A stretch of 64,000 nucleotides of DNA. Source: Azospirillum sp. B21. Lineage in GTDB: Bacteria > Pseudomonadota > Alphaproteobacteria > Azospirillales > Azospirillaceae. Below, piece by piece: positions 31,557-40,153 of this stretch. The stretch spans positions 564,837 to 628,836 of the forward strand of contig NZ_VTTO01000001.1 in NCBI RefSeq assembly GCF_008364825.1. The letters are read 5' to 3'. Position 1 is the first letter of the stretch; every line of letters starts with the position of its first letter. A program made the translations under genes and the position numbers. The notes below the pieces were generated by a model. That model made no database searches. It had not been told where the DNA came from and worked only from the letters and a program-made list of their open reading frames with translations.

Positions 31557-32486
31557 TCAAGCATCGGGATGAAACAGTTTTCCCAGACAGGCCGGCGCGT
31601 TCAGGCGGATGCGGGCGACGTCCCGCGAAATCAGCACCAGGACCAGGACGGTAGCCAGATAAGGCAGCATCGACAAGAGCTGCGAGGGCACGTCGATCCC
31701 CAGCCCCTGAACGTGCAGTTGCAGGATGGTGACGCCGCCGAACAGCCAGGCGCCCAGCATGGCGCGCACCGGCTTCCAGGTGGCGAAGACCACCAGCGCC
31801 AGCGCGATCCAGCCGCGGCCCGACGTCATGTTCTCCGCCCACATCGGCGTGTAGTCCATCGACAGGAAGGCGCCGCCCAGCCCCGCCATGGCGCCGCCGA
31901 ACAGCACGGCGAGGAAGCGGATGCGCAGCACCTTGTAGCCCAGGGCGTGGGCGGCGGTGTGGTTCTCCCCCACCGCGCGCAGGACCAGCCCGGCGCGGGT
32001 GCGGTAGAGGAACAGGTGGACCAGCGGCACCGCGGCGACCGCCAGATAGACCATGATGTCCTGGCCGAACAGTGCCTGCCCCACCACCGGCAGGTCGGTG
32101 AGGCCGGGGATGTACAGCTTGGGCAGCCCCTCCAGCGGGATGCCGACGAAGCCCTGCCCGATCAGCGCCGACAGGCCGACGCCGAACAGGGTAAGGGCAA
32201 GGCCGGTCGCCACCTGATTGGCCAGCAGGAACAGGGTCAGCACCGCGAACAGCGAGGCCGTGGCGGCACCGGCCAACGCCGCGACGAGAAAGCCGGTGAC
32301 GGCGCTGCCGGTCTGGATCGTCACGGCGAAGCCGCAGACGGCGCCGACCAGCATCATGCCCTCGACACCCAGATTGAGGACGCCGGACTTCTCGACCACC
32401 AGTTCGCCCAAGGCCGCGAACAGCAGCGGCGTCGCCGCGGCGAACATGGCGGCCAGGATCGGGCCGATCAGGGCGAAGTCGTTCAT
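31557..32486 (-). CDS. BMP-type ABC transporter permease 2
   Basis: Inner-membrane permease (BPD_transp_2 class, YufQ/NupQ-like) of 309 residues from MNDFALIGPILAAMFAAATP, with about nine hydrophobic segments. The family motifs GELVVEKSGVLNLGVEGMML and RAVGENHTAAHALG, the coupling region for the ATPase, are visible. It overlaps the other permease gene by four bases (ATGA) and precedes the binding-protein gene by 64 bases. It would form the heteromeric channel with permease 1. Confidence 0.94.
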   Translation of the reverse strand: MNDFALIGPILAAMFAAATPLLFAALGELVVEKSGVLNLGVEGMMLVGAVCGFAVTIQTGSAVTGFLVAALAGAATASLFAVLTLFLLANQVATGLALTLFGVGLSALIGQGFVGIPLEGLPKLYIPGLTDLPVVGQALFGQDIMVYLAVAAVPLVHLFLYRTRAGLVLRAVGENHTAAHALGYKVLRIRFLAVLFGGAMAGLGGAFLSMDYTPMWAENMTSGRGWIALALVVFATWKPVRAMLGAWLFGGVTILQLHVQGLGIDVPSQLLSMLPYLATVLVLVLISRDVARIRLNAPACLGKLFHPDA

Positions 32487-33559
32487 GCCACCGCCCTCCG
32501 CGTCCCGAAGCGGACCCGGTAGCGGATCAGCACGTCGCTCGCCAGCAGGAAGAACAGAAGCATGCCCTGGAACACTCCGGTGATGGCCTTGGGCAGGCCC
32601 ATGGCGATCTGCGCCGCCTCGCCGCCGATGAAGGACAGCGCCATCAGCAGCGCCGCCAGCAGGATGCCGACCGGATGCAGGCGGCCCAGGAAGGCGACGA
32701 TGATGGCGGTATAGCCGTAGCCCGGCGAAATACTGGCGGTGACCTGCCCGATCGGGCCGGCGACCTCGCCCATGCCGGCGATACCGGCCAGCGCGCCGGA
32801 CAGCAGCAGGGCCAACCAGACGATCCGCTTCTGGTCGAATCCGGCATAGCCGGCGGCGGCCGGGGTCAGGCCGATCACCTTGATCTGGAAGCCGATGAAG
32901 GTCCGCGCGATCAGCAGCCAGCCGCCCGCCACCGCGAACAGAGCGAACAGCGCGCCCAGATGGACGCGGGTGCCGCTCCACAGGATCGGCAGCACGGCGT
33001 CGGCCTCGAACAGGCGCGACTCCGGGAAGGCGAAGCCGTCGGGGTCGCGGTAGGGGCCGTGAACCAGATAATTCAGCAGCAGAAGCGCGACATAGTTCAG
33101 CATCAGGCTGGTCAGGATCTCGCTGGCATTGAAGCGCAGCCGCAGGAAGGCCGGAACCGCCGCCCAGACCGCGCCGCCGACAGCACCGCCGATCACCATC
33201 AGCGGCAGCAGCCACCAGCCGCCCTCGCCATAGAAGGCCAGCGCCAGCCCGCCGCCGGTGATGGCGCCCAGCGTCAGCTGTCCTTCGGCGCCGATGTTCC
33301 AGACATTGGCGCGGAAACCGATGGCAAGGCCGACGGCGCACAGCACCAGCGGGGTCGCCTTCACCACCAGCTCGCCCAGCCCGCGCACCGAGGTCAGCGG
33401 CGCGATGAAGAAGGCATGGAGCGCCTTGACGGGATCGAACCCCATCGCCAGGAACAGGATGAAGCCGCTGAACAGGGTCAGCGCCACCGCCAGCAGCGGC
33501 GTGACGTAGACCATGGTCTTCGACGCCTGCCCGCGCGGTTCCAAACGGATGAGGCTCAT
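32483..33559 (-). CDS. BMP-type ABC transporter permease 1
   Basis: Inner-membrane permease (YufP/NupP-like) of 358 residues from MSLIRLEPRGQASKTMVYVT. It has about ten hydrophobic segments; GFRANVWNIGAEGQLTLGAI is the conserved N-terminal loop of this subunit and IKVIGLTPAAAGYAGFD the cytoplasmic coupling loop. It lies 27 bases after the ATPase gene and overlaps permease 2 by four bases. Confidence 0.94.
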   Translation of the reverse strand: MSLIRLEPRGQASKTMVYVTPLLAVALTLFSGFILFLAMGFDPVKALHAFFIAPLTSVRGLGELVVKATPLVLCAVGLAIGFRANVWNIGAEGQLTLGAITGGGLALAFYGEGGWWLLPLMVIGGAVGGAVWAAVPAFLRLRFNASEILTSLMLNYVALLLLNYLVHGPYRDPDGFAFPESRLFEADAVLPILWSGTRVHLGALFALFAVAGGWLLIARTFIGFQIKVIGLTPAAAGYAGFDQKRIVWLALLLSGALAGIAGMGEVAGPIGQVTASISPGYGYTAIIVAFLGRLHPVGILLAALLMALSFIGGEAAQIAMGLPKAITGVFQGMLLFFLLASDVLIRYRVRFGTRRAVA

Positions 33560-33586
33560 GCGGCGTCTCCGGCAATCACGAAACCA

Positions 33587-35251
33587 TCAGACCGCACGCG
33601 TGATCTCCCCGTCTTCGTCCGGCGGCGTGCCGAACAGGCCGCCCATCAGCAGGCCGATGCGTTCCACCGTCGTCTCGTGCGTCGGCCGGCTGTCGGACAG
33701 GCGGCCGTGGAACAGCACGGAAATCCGGTCGCTCAGCACGAACAGCTCGTCCAGGTCCTGACTGATCACCAAAACCGCGGCACCCGAGCGGGCCAGCCCG
33801 ATCAGCGCCTTGTGGATCGCCGCCGCGGCACCGGCATCGACGCCCCAGGTCGGCTGGCCGACCACCAGCAGCTTGGGCTTCTGCAGGATCTCGCGGCCGA
33901 TGATGAATTTCTGCAGGTTGCCGCCCGACAGCGACCGCGCTTCCGCCCGGTGGCCATGGGCGACCACGTTGAAGCCGCGGATGATCGTCTCGGCATAGGC
34001 CCGCGCCCGGCCGAAATGGACCATGCCGCCCCGCACCAGCGGCTCGCGGGCATAGCCCGACAGCAGCGCGTTCTCCGACAGGCTCAGCTCCGGGACGGCG
34101 CCGCGGCCCAGCCGCTCCTCCGGCACGAAGGCGAGGCCCAGAGAGCGGCGCGCCCGCGGCCCCAGATGCCCGGCCGACGCGCCCTCGATCACCACGGAAT
34201 CGGCGTCGGCGACCAGCATCTCGCCGCTGAGCGCGGCCATCAGCTCCGCCTGCCCGTTGCCGGCCACCCCGGCGATGCCCAGGATCTCGCCCGCCCGCAC
34301 CTCGAAACTGACGTCCTTCAGGTTGGTGGCGAAGGGATTGTCGGAGGTGGTGGACAGATGGCGCACCGACAGGCGCGCGGCTCCGGCGGCACCCTGCGGC
34401 GGCCGTTCGGGCGTGGACAGCTCCGCCCCCATCATCATCTCGGCAAGGCTGCGCGCGGTCTCCTGCCGCGGGTCAGTGGCGCCCACCACCTTGCCGGCCC
34501 GCAGAACGGTGGCGCGGCTGCACAGCGCCCGGATCTCCTCCAGCTTGTGCGAGATGTAGAGGATCGTGCAGCCTTCCGCCGCCAGGACGCGCAGCGTCTC
34601 GAACAGCTTGGCGGCCTCCTGCGGCGTCAGGACCGAGGTCGGCTCGTCCATGATCAGCAGCTTCGGGTCCTGCAGCAGGCAGCGCACGATCTCCACCCGC
34701 TGCCGCTCGCCCACCGACAGATGGAAGACATGGCGTTCGGGGTCGAGCGCAAGGCCATAGCGCTCGGACACGCTGCGGATGCGGTCGGCCAGCTCGTCCA
34801 TCCGGCCGGCATCGTCCAGGCCGAGCGCGATGTTCTCCGTCACCGTCAGCGTGTCGAACAGCGAGAAATGCTGGAACACCATGCCGATGCCCAGCCGCCG
34901 GGCGCCGGCCGGATCGGGGACAATGGTCTCCACCCCCTGCCACAGCATGGTTCCCGAGTCGGGGTGCAGCACCCCGTAGATCATCTTGACCAGAGTGGAT
35001 TTGCCGGCGCCGTTCTCACCCAGCAGCGCATGGATCTCGCCCGGCTGGAGGACGAGATCGACATGGTCGTTGGCGAGGCATCCGGGGAATCGCTTGGTGA
35101 TGCCGCGCAGCTCCAGGCGGGGCGGCGGAGCGTCCGGGGGGAAAGTCTCGGCGTGCGAAGGCAAGGAGGGGAAATCCGGGATAAGGTCAAACCTGTATGG
35201 CAATGCCAAAGCCGTGCCACCGCTACCAACAGAGTAATCCGGTGGCACCAC
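33587..35251 (-). CDS. BMP-type ABC transporter ATP-binding protein (two nucleotide-binding domains)
   Basis: Duplicated ATPase of the YufO/RbsA type that powers the importer. It has 554 residues if the GTG at 35251 is used; homology starts near residue 45 (LELRGITKRFPG), so a later TTG start is possible. NBD1 has Walker A LLGENGAGKST, signature LSVGERQRVEI and Walker B LLIMDEPTS. NBD2 has GVAGNGQAELM (degenerate Walker A, normal for the family), LSGGNLQKFIIGREIL and LLVVGQPTWGVD, where the Walker B aspartate position is atypical, also usual in this family. It is first gene of the operon and is divergent from ygfZ; the 195-base shared gap contains small palindromes at 35281-35291 and 35313-35323. 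Confidence 0.93.
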   Translation of the reverse strand: MVPPDYSVGSGGTALALPYRFDLIPDFPSLPSHAETFPPDAPPPRLELRGITKRFPGCLANDHVDLVLQPGEIHALLGENGAGKSTLVKMIYGVLHPDSGTMLWQGVETIVPDPAGARRLGIGMVFQHFSLFDTLTVTENIALGLDDAGRMDELADRIRSVSERYGLALDPERHVFHLSVGERQRVEIVRCLLQDPKLLIMDEPTSVLTPQEAAKLFETLRVLAAEGCTILYISHKLEEIRALCSRATVLRAGKVVGATDPRQETARSLAEMMMGAELSTPERPPQGAAGAARLSVRHLSTTSDNPFATNLKDVSFEVRAGEILGIAGVAGNGQAELMAALSGEMLVADADSVVIEGASAGHLGPRARRSLGLAFVPEERLGRGAVPELSLSENALLSGYAREPLVRGGMVHFGRARAYAETIIRGFNVVAHGHRAEARSLSGGNLQKFIIGREILQKPKLLVVGQPTWGVDAGAAAAIHKALIGLARSGAAVLVISQDLDELFVLSDRISVLFHGRLSDSRPTHETTVERIGLLMGGLFGTPPDEDGEITRAV

Positions 35252-35446
35252 CGGCCGTCAACAGCCGATCCTCTGCCTATATGCAATGCATTTGCCGCTT
35301 CGGTCATCATGCCACAGTCTGTGACGGCAACCCAGCCTTTCGCCCGAGGGGCTGTTGCGATGCGGCAGGCCCTTGCCAGCCGGGCCGTTCGGACCAACAC
35401 TCCAGACGGTCGGCGGTTCGGCCGATCGGACAGGGTGGAGGCAAGG

Positions 35447-36391
35447 ATGTCGGCGGGTTACGCGGTGCTGGACCGGCGGAGCGTGGTGGCGGTGACGGGG
35501 GACGACCGCAAGGCCTTCCTGCAGGGGCTGGTGTCCAACGACATGCTGCGCGTCACCCCCGACCATGCCGCTTATGCCTTGTTCCTGACCCCCCAGGGCA
35601 AGTTTCTGCATGATTTCACCATCGTCGAATCGGGAGCCGTCGAATCGGGAGCCGTCGAGTCGGGTGTGGATTCGGCCGCGGCACTTCTGCTCGATCCGGA
35701 GACGGACCGGCGCGCCGACCTGCTGCGCCGGCTGAAGATGTACAAGCTCCGTTCGAAGATCGCGCTGGAGGACAGGGCCGAGGCGCTGCGCGTCGTGGTG
35801 GCCTTCGGGGAGGGTGCGCTGTCAGCGCTGGGACTGCCGGCGGAGCCGGGCACGGCGCGGCCATTCGGCGGCGGGATCGCCTTCACCGACCCCCGTCTGC
35901 CGGCACTCGGCGCACGCCTGTTCCTGCCTGCAGACGGCATCGCGGAACTGGACGCGGCAGGACTGGTGCGACGGGATGCCGCAGAGTACGACCGCCTGCG
36001 CCTGTCGCTTGGCGTGCCGGACGGCACCGGCGAGCTGATTCCGGAGAAGTCGATTCCCCTGGAGAACCGGATGGACGCGCTGAACGCCATCTCCTGGGAC
36101 AAGGGCTGCTACATGGGGCAGGAGTTGACCGCCCGCACCAAGTACCGCGCCCTGATCAAGAAGAAGCTGTTCCCCGCCGCCATCGACGGGCCGACGCCGG
36201 AGCCCGGCACCCTGGTGACGCTGGACGGCAAGGACGCCGGGGAAATCCGCAGCGCCCGCGAAGGTTCGGCGCTCGTCCTGCTGCGGCTGGAGGAGGTGCA
36301 GCGCGCGGCCGCGAACGGGCTTTCCTTCCAGGCCGGTCCGGCGACGCTGACGCCGCAGGAACCGGGCTGGGACATTACCACCAAGGGCTAG
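35447..36391 (+). CDS. ygfZ: YgfZ/GcvT-like folate-binding protein
   Basis: Folate-dependent protein that helps assemble or repair 4Fe-4S clusters (IbaG/IscA-linked pathway in E. coli, Caf17/IBA57 in eukaryotes). It has 314 residues from MSAGYAVLDRRSVVAVTGDD; GGAGGCAAGG lies directly before the ATG. The family signature with the redox-active cysteine, KGCYMGQELTARTKYR, is intact. Residues about 60-74 contain a perfect tandem repeat, VESGA-VESGA-VESGV, absent from the usual family core. The frame is open for 2.7 kb further upstream only because it runs antisense to the ABC operon. Confidence 0.92.
   Translation: MSAGYAVLDRRSVVAVTGDDRKAFLQGLVSNDMLRVTPDHAAYALFLTPQGKFLHDFTIVESGAVESGAVESGVDSAAALLLDPETDRRADLLRRLKMYKLRSKIALEDRAEALRVVVAFGEGALSALGLPAEPGTARPFGGGIAFTDPRLPALGARLFLPADGIAELDAAGLVRRDAAEYDRLRLSLGVPDGTGELIPEKSIPLENRMDALNAISWDKGCYMGQELTARTKYRALIKKKLFPAAIDGPTPEPGTLVTLDGKDAGEIRSAREGSALVLLRLEEVQRAAANGLSFQAGPATLTPQEPGWDITTKG
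35624..35668 (+). repeat. 15-bp in-frame tandem repeat inside ygfZ
   Basis: GTCGAATCGGGAGCC occurs twice perfectly (35624-35638, 35639-35653) and a third time diverged (35654-35668). It encodes a repeated Val-Glu-Ser-Gly-Ala surface loop. Confidence 0.95.
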
Positions 36392-36485
36392 TCCCACACC
36401 GAAAGAGTTCACGGAAGGTGAAATCAAACGGGGCTTGCGCCTGTTGTTCTGGTGTCTTTCGACACAACGACAAAGGAGCCACCCC

Positions 36486-37058
36486 ATGCGTCGCACCCTG
36501 ATTGTCACCGCCGCCACGCTGGCTTTGCTCTCCGGCGCCGCCGTCGCGCAGACCACCTCGCCGACCGTGGGCAATCCGTCCTCGTCGACCTCCAGCATGT
36601 CGAACAGCGCGTCGCCGGACAGCGCGACCACCGGCAGCACCGCCGGCAGCACGGCGGCCACCGGTGCCACGGGCGGCCAGCTGGCCAGCGCCGAGGAACT
36701 GATCGGCAAGAACATCTACGGCCGCGACAACGAGAAGATCGGCGAGGTCGACGACGTGATCCTCGACGCCAACGGGCAGGCCAAGCAGCTGGTGGTCAGC
36801 TCCGGCGGCTTCCTCGGCATCGGCGAGAAGCAGGTCGCGGTCGACTACACCGCCGCCAACTGGGATGCGCAGAACAACCGCCTGAACCTGGCCGGCATGA
36901 GCCGCGACGACGTCAAGGCGATGCCGGAGTTCAAGTACGACGACACCATGACGTCGCTGAACAAGAACCGGAAGCCGGCCGAGGACGAGAAGATGGCGCC
37001 GGGCGCCGCCCCGACCACCGGGTCGACCGGGACCACCGGCAGCAGCACGGCGAAGTAA
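36486..37058 (+). CDS. Secreted PRC-barrel domain protein
   Basis: Exported protein of 190 residues from MRRTLIVTAATLALLSGAAV, with AAAGGAG eight bases before the ATG and a signal peptide ending around AVAQT. A low-complexity Ser/Thr/Ala/Gly stretch (about 23-64) leads to a PRC-barrel domain (about 70-140: LIGKNIYGRDNEKIGEVDDV, QLVVSSGGFLGIGEKQVAVD). The C-terminus is again low complexity (GSTGTTGSS). PRC-barrel proteins with signal peptides are often stress-induced in alphaproteobacteria, but I see no EcfG consensus upstream. It stands alone, followed by palindromic element E. Confidence 0.88.
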   Translation: MRRTLIVTAATLALLSGAAVAQTTSPTVGNPSSSTSSMSNSASPDSATTGSTAGSTAATGATGGQLASAEELIGKNIYGRDNEKIGEVDDVILDANGQAKQLVVSSGGFLGIGEKQVAVDYTAANWDAQNNRLNLAGMSRDDVKAMPEFKYDDTMTSLNKNRKPAEDEKMAPGAAPTTGSTGTTGSSTAK

Positions 37059-37078
37059 GGGTTGCTGCGGTCTTGCGG

Positions 37079-37198
37079 GAGTTAGACCCCCACCTAACCT
37101 CCCCCACTGGGTGGGGGAGGGACTGCCGCCGCTCTCTCGCATCGGCACTTACCCCCTCCCCCGCCCAGCGGGGGAGGGTTGGGGTGGGGGTCTAACTC
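37079..37198. repeat. Palindromic intergenic element E (sub-family 1)
   Basis: The ends GAGTTAGACCCCCACC (37079-37094) and GGTGGGGGTCTAACTC (37183-37198) are a perfect 16-bp inverted repeat. Inside are the same two facing arms as in element D (CCTCCCCCACTGGGTGGGGGAGG and CCTCCCCCGCCCAGCGGGGGAGG in outline). It fills the gap between the convergent PRC-barrel and ATP12 genes. Confidence 0.85.
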
Positions 37199-37205
37199 GG
37201 CACCC

Positions 37206-37901
37206 TCACCCCCGCAGCAGATCCACAAAGCGCCGGCAGGCCACAATCTCCGCACGCACGTTCGCGCGGCGCTTCGTGGCCTCGGCGTCTTCGCCCCATT
37301 GTTCGATCTGGTAGGTCTCGTCCAGTTGCGAGACCTCGAAAGCCTCTTCCGCACCAATGCGGCCTTCCAGCAAAGCCAGCGCCACGATGATGGAGCCGCA
37401 GACGCCGGTCGTGGTCTGCAGCGCCGACAGGTACCAGTCGTCCGTCCGCTCCACCACCCGGCGCAGAGCGGCCAGCGCCTCCTCCGGCTGCGGCTTGGGC
37501 ATCAGGCCGGCGCAGACATGCAGCGGCGCGTCGTAGGTCAACGCCGCCCAGTCCAACAGCGGCTGCCACAATTGGGCCTGACGGTCCACCAGCGGCTGCG
37601 GATGCTCGGCGCGGTAGCACAGCAGGTCGGTGCCGGCATAGGCGCTGATGGCCTGGACGATGTCGGGCCGCTTGGCCGGGATCAGGTCGACGGCGGTGCT
37701 CGACAGTTGCATCAGCGGCATGGAATGGGCGTCGATCTGGTCGCCCTGAGCTGCCCATTCGTCAGCCACGCCCTGGGCCAGCGGCCGGCTGGGGAAGACC
37801 AGCGGCGCCTTGGCCGGGCTCCGCACCGGACGGCCGTCGAGCTCGACCCGGAAGCCGCCCTCGGTCTCGCCGATCCCCGCCGCCTTGTAGAAACGCTTCA
37901 T
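37206..37901 (-). CDS. ATP12-family F1-ATPase assembly chaperone
   Basis: Chaperone that in mitochondria and alphaproteobacteria is thought to protect the F1 alpha subunit before assembly. It has 231 residues from MKRFYKAAGIGETEGGFRVE. Family stretches include LDGRPVRSPAKAPLVFPS, AEWAAQG-like DEWAAQGDQIDAHSMPLMQL, GTDLLCYRAEHP and the acidic C-terminal region QLDETYQIEQWGEDAEATKRR. It is the last gene of the crcB-rluC-HAD-ATP12 operon, three bases after the HAD gene; its stop lies just beside element E. Confidence 0.94.
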   Translation of the reverse strand: MKRFYKAAGIGETEGGFRVELDGRPVRSPAKAPLVFPSRPLAQGVADEWAAQGDQIDAHSMPLMQLSSTAVDLIPAKRPDIVQAISAYAGTDLLCYRAEHPQPLVDRQAQLWQPLLDWAALTYDAPLHVCAGLMPKPQPEEALAALRRVVERTDDWYLSALQTTTGVCGSIIVALALLEGRIGAEEAFEVSQLDETYQIEQWGEDAEATKRRANVRAEIVACRRFVDLLRG

Positions 37902-37904
37902 CGC

Positions 37905-38579
37905 TTACCCTTCCAAAAGCTCCAGCACCGCGGTGGCGACATCCCGCCCGCGGTGAACGATGCGGTTCGCCCCGGCCCGCTCCAACTCCGGCACCGCATG
38001 ATAGCCCCAGGAGACGCCGACCGATCGCACCCGCGCGTTGCGGGCCATCTGAATGTCGTAGGTCGTGTCGCCGATCACAACCGTGCCTGCCTCTTCGGCG
38101 CCGGTCTCCGCCAGCGCGCGCTGGACCATGTGCGGGTTCGGCTTGCCAGGACCGACATCGGCGGTCTGCAGCGTGACGAAGCGCCCGGTCAGCCCGTGCC
38201 CCTTCAGCACCGCGTCCAGCCCACGCCGCGACTTGCCGGTCGCGACGCCCAGCAGGACGCCCGCCGCCTCCAGCGCCGCCAGCGTGTCGACGATGCCGGG
38301 GAACAGCGGCTCGTCCACCTCGCCCCGGCTGCGCGCGGCGGAGAAGGCCCGCTTGTAGCTTTCCGCCACCGCCACATGGGTCTCGGCGTCGTGCGTCGGC
38401 AGCAGCAGGGCCACCGCCTCCACCAGCGACAGCCCGACCATGCGGCGGACCTCCATCGGGTCGGGTTCGCCCAGCCCATGCTCGGCCCAGGCCTGGGTCA
38501 TGGCATCGATGATGGCGAACTGGCTGTCGACCAGCGTGCCGTCGCAATCGAACAGGGCGAGACGCAGCGGTAGCGCCAT
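37905..38579 (-). CDS. HAD-superfamily hydrolase (phosphoglycolate phosphatase-like)
   Basis: Phosphatase of HAD subfamily IA, 224 residues from MALPLRLALFDCDGTLVDSQ. Motif I is FDCDGTLVDS with the nucleophile aspartate, motif II is GVATGKSRRG, motif III lysine is in GPGKPNPHM, and motif IV is VIGDTTYDIQMA. The substrate is unproven; Gph-like or pyrophosphatase activities are both possible. The ATG overlaps the rluC stop (TGATG), which suggests coupled translation. Confidence 0.92.
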   Translation of the reverse strand: MALPLRLALFDCDGTLVDSQFAIIDAMTQAWAEHGLGEPDPMEVRRMVGLSLVEAVALLLPTHDAETHVAVAESYKRAFSAARSRGEVDEPLFPGIVDTLAALEAAGVLLGVATGKSRRGLDAVLKGHGLTGRFVTLQTADVGPGKPNPHMVQRALAETGAEEAGTVVIGDTTYDIQMARNARVRSVGVSWGYHAVPELERAGANRIVHRGRDVATAVLELLEG

Positions 38580-39643
38580 CACTCGAAATCCTCGAACGGG
38601 TCGTCGCGCAGGTTCGGGCTGAAGCCGAAATACTTCCAGGTCGCCTGCATGTGGTCGGGCAGCGGTGCGGTGACGTCGATGGTCTTGCCGCCGCGCGGGT
38701 GCGGCAGGATCAGCCGGCGCGCATGCAGATGCAGCTTCTTCGCCACCTCCGCCCCGGCCAGGAAGGCGCCTTGCCCGGCATATTTGCCGTCGCCGAGGAT
38801 CGGCGTGCCGACGGCGGCCATGTGGACGCGCAGCTGGTGGGTGCGGCCGGTCAGCGGCCACATGGCGACGAAGGCCGCCTGCTTGCCGACATTCTCCTGC
38901 ACCGAATAGACGGTGACGGCGCGCTTGCCCTCTTCCTTGTTCTCCGCCACCCGCTCGCCATGCGGACCGCCTTCCTTGGCCAGCGCGAGGTCGATCTTGC
39001 CCTGGTAGGGCGTCGGCACGCCAACGGTGACGGCCCAGTAGATCTTGCGCACCGCACTGCCGCGGAACAGCTCGGTCAGCTTGCTGGCGGCAAAGGTGGT
39101 ACGGGCCAGCAGCAGGACGCCCGACGTGTCCTTGTCCAGCCGGTGGACCAGCTTCGGCCGCTCGTTGCCGTCGAAGCGCAGGGCGTCGAGCATGGCGTCG
39201 AGGTGCTTGGAGGTGCCGGTGCCGCCCTGCACCGCCAGCCCGGCCGGCTTGTTGATGGCGATCACGTCGGCGTCGCGGTAGAGCACCAGCGCCTGCAACT
39301 CGGCGATCTGCTTGTCCGACATGCCCTTGGGCTTGCCCGCCCCCGGATTGGGCCCCTTGACGGGAGCCGCCCAGGCGGCGAGCGGCGGAATGCGCACGCC
39401 CTGTCCCGCCGCCAGCCGCGACGACGTCTCCGCCCGCTTGCCGTCGATGCGGACTTGGCCCGTGCGCAGCAGCTTCTGCAGATAGCTGTGGTTCACGTCG
39501 GGGAAATGCCGCTTGAACCAGCGGTCGAGCCGCATGTCGGCCTCGTCGGCCGTGACGATGCGGGTTTCGACCTTGCTGTCGCCCTTGGATTCGGTTGACG
39601 CGGCATCGGCGTGATCGGCGGCGGGATTGCGAGAGTCAGTCAT
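38579..39643 (-). CDS. rluC: RluA-family 23S rRNA pseudouridine synthase
   Basis: Isomerises uridine to pseudouridine in rRNA. It has 354 residues from MTDSRNPAADHADAASTESK; the poorly conserved N-terminus of about 35 residues precedes an S4 RNA-binding domain (LDRWFKRHFPDVNHSYLQKL, GQVRIDGKRA) and the catalytic domain with the aspartate in VHRLDKDTSGVLLLAR. The RluC-like target (U955/2504/2580) is suggested by length and the S4 domain, not proved. It overlaps crcB at one base (TGATG) and the HAD gene likewise. Confidence 0.9.
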   Translation of the reverse strand: MTDSRNPAADHADAASTESKGDSKVETRIVTADEADMRLDRWFKRHFPDVNHSYLQKLLRTGQVRIDGKRAETSSRLAAGQGVRIPPLAAWAAPVKGPNPGAGKPKGMSDKQIAELQALVLYRDADVIAINKPAGLAVQGGTGTSKHLDAMLDALRFDGNERPKLVHRLDKDTSGVLLLARTTFAASKLTELFRGSAVRKIYWAVTVGVPTPYQGKIDLALAKEGGPHGERVAENKEEGKRAVTVYSVQENVGKQAAFVAMWPLTGRTHQLRVHMAAVGTPILGDGKYAGQGAFLAGAEVAKKLHLHARRLILPHPRGGKTIDVTAPLPDHMQATWKYFGFSPNLRDDPFEDFE

Positions 39644-40044
39644 CAGAGGGACACCGAAACAAGAGAACGCACGGCCCACAGGCCGGCAAAGAAGCCCACC
39701 ACGCTGAACAGCGTCGAGGCGAGGAAGTATCCCGCCGCCGCGGCGAACTCGTCACGGGCGACGAGAACGCCGATGTCCAGCGTGAAGGAGGAGAAGGTGG
39801 TGAAGCCGCCGAGCACGCCGACCAGCAGCAGGGCGCGCAACTCCGGCGAGGGCGACCAGGTCAGTGCCGCCAGTTCCGACAGCACGCCCATCACCGTGCA
39901 GCCGATGACGTTGACGACGATCGTCCCCACCGGGAACCGGGTGCCGACCCACTGCATGATCGCCAGCAGCATCAGATAGCGCGCCACCGATCCGGCGGCA
40001 CCACCGACGGCGACGGCAAACAAGGACAGAGGGGATGCGAGCAC
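39643..40044 (-). CDS. crcB: Fluoride-specific ion channel CrcB/Fluc
   Basis: Small dual-topology fluoride exporter, 133 residues from MLASPLSLFAVAVGGAAGSV with four membrane segments. The conserved GGAAGSVARYL, VNVIGCTVMG (pore asparagine) and GFTTFSSFTLD (Phe box and sodium-site Thr) are all present. It is a single gene, so the channel would be a homodimer. It is first in the operon; the 109-base upstream gap shows no recognisable fluoride (crcB-motif) riboswitch. Confidence 0.95.
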   Translation of the reverse strand: MLASPLSLFAVAVGGAAGSVARYLMLLAIMQWVGTRFPVGTIVVNVIGCTVMGVLSELAALTWSPSPELRALLLVGVLGGFTTFSSFTLDIGVLVARDEFAAAAGYFLASTLFSVVGFFAGLWAVRSLVSVSL

Positions 40045-40153
40045 GGCGCCTCCGGTTCAGCGCAGGACGGTGGGGTTGGGGATCGAGCGCCGGATTAGAG
40101 CCAGAAACCGCGCCACTTGTCACGCGATGGACAATGGCGGCAGGATCGTCGAC

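Noticed and set aside
32675..35446. Plus-strand open frame of 2.7 kb upstream of and in frame with ygfZ
   Set aside because: It is the shadow of the BMP transporter operon; ygfZ has its own strong ribosome-binding site at 35447.
39595..40098. Plus-strand frame opposite crcB
   Set aside because: Shadow; crcB has all Fluc motifs and a tight operon position.
40045..40153. Fluoride riboswitch before crcB
   Set aside because: The conserved GG-GATGG...CGCC pattern of the crcB motif is not present on the minus strand.
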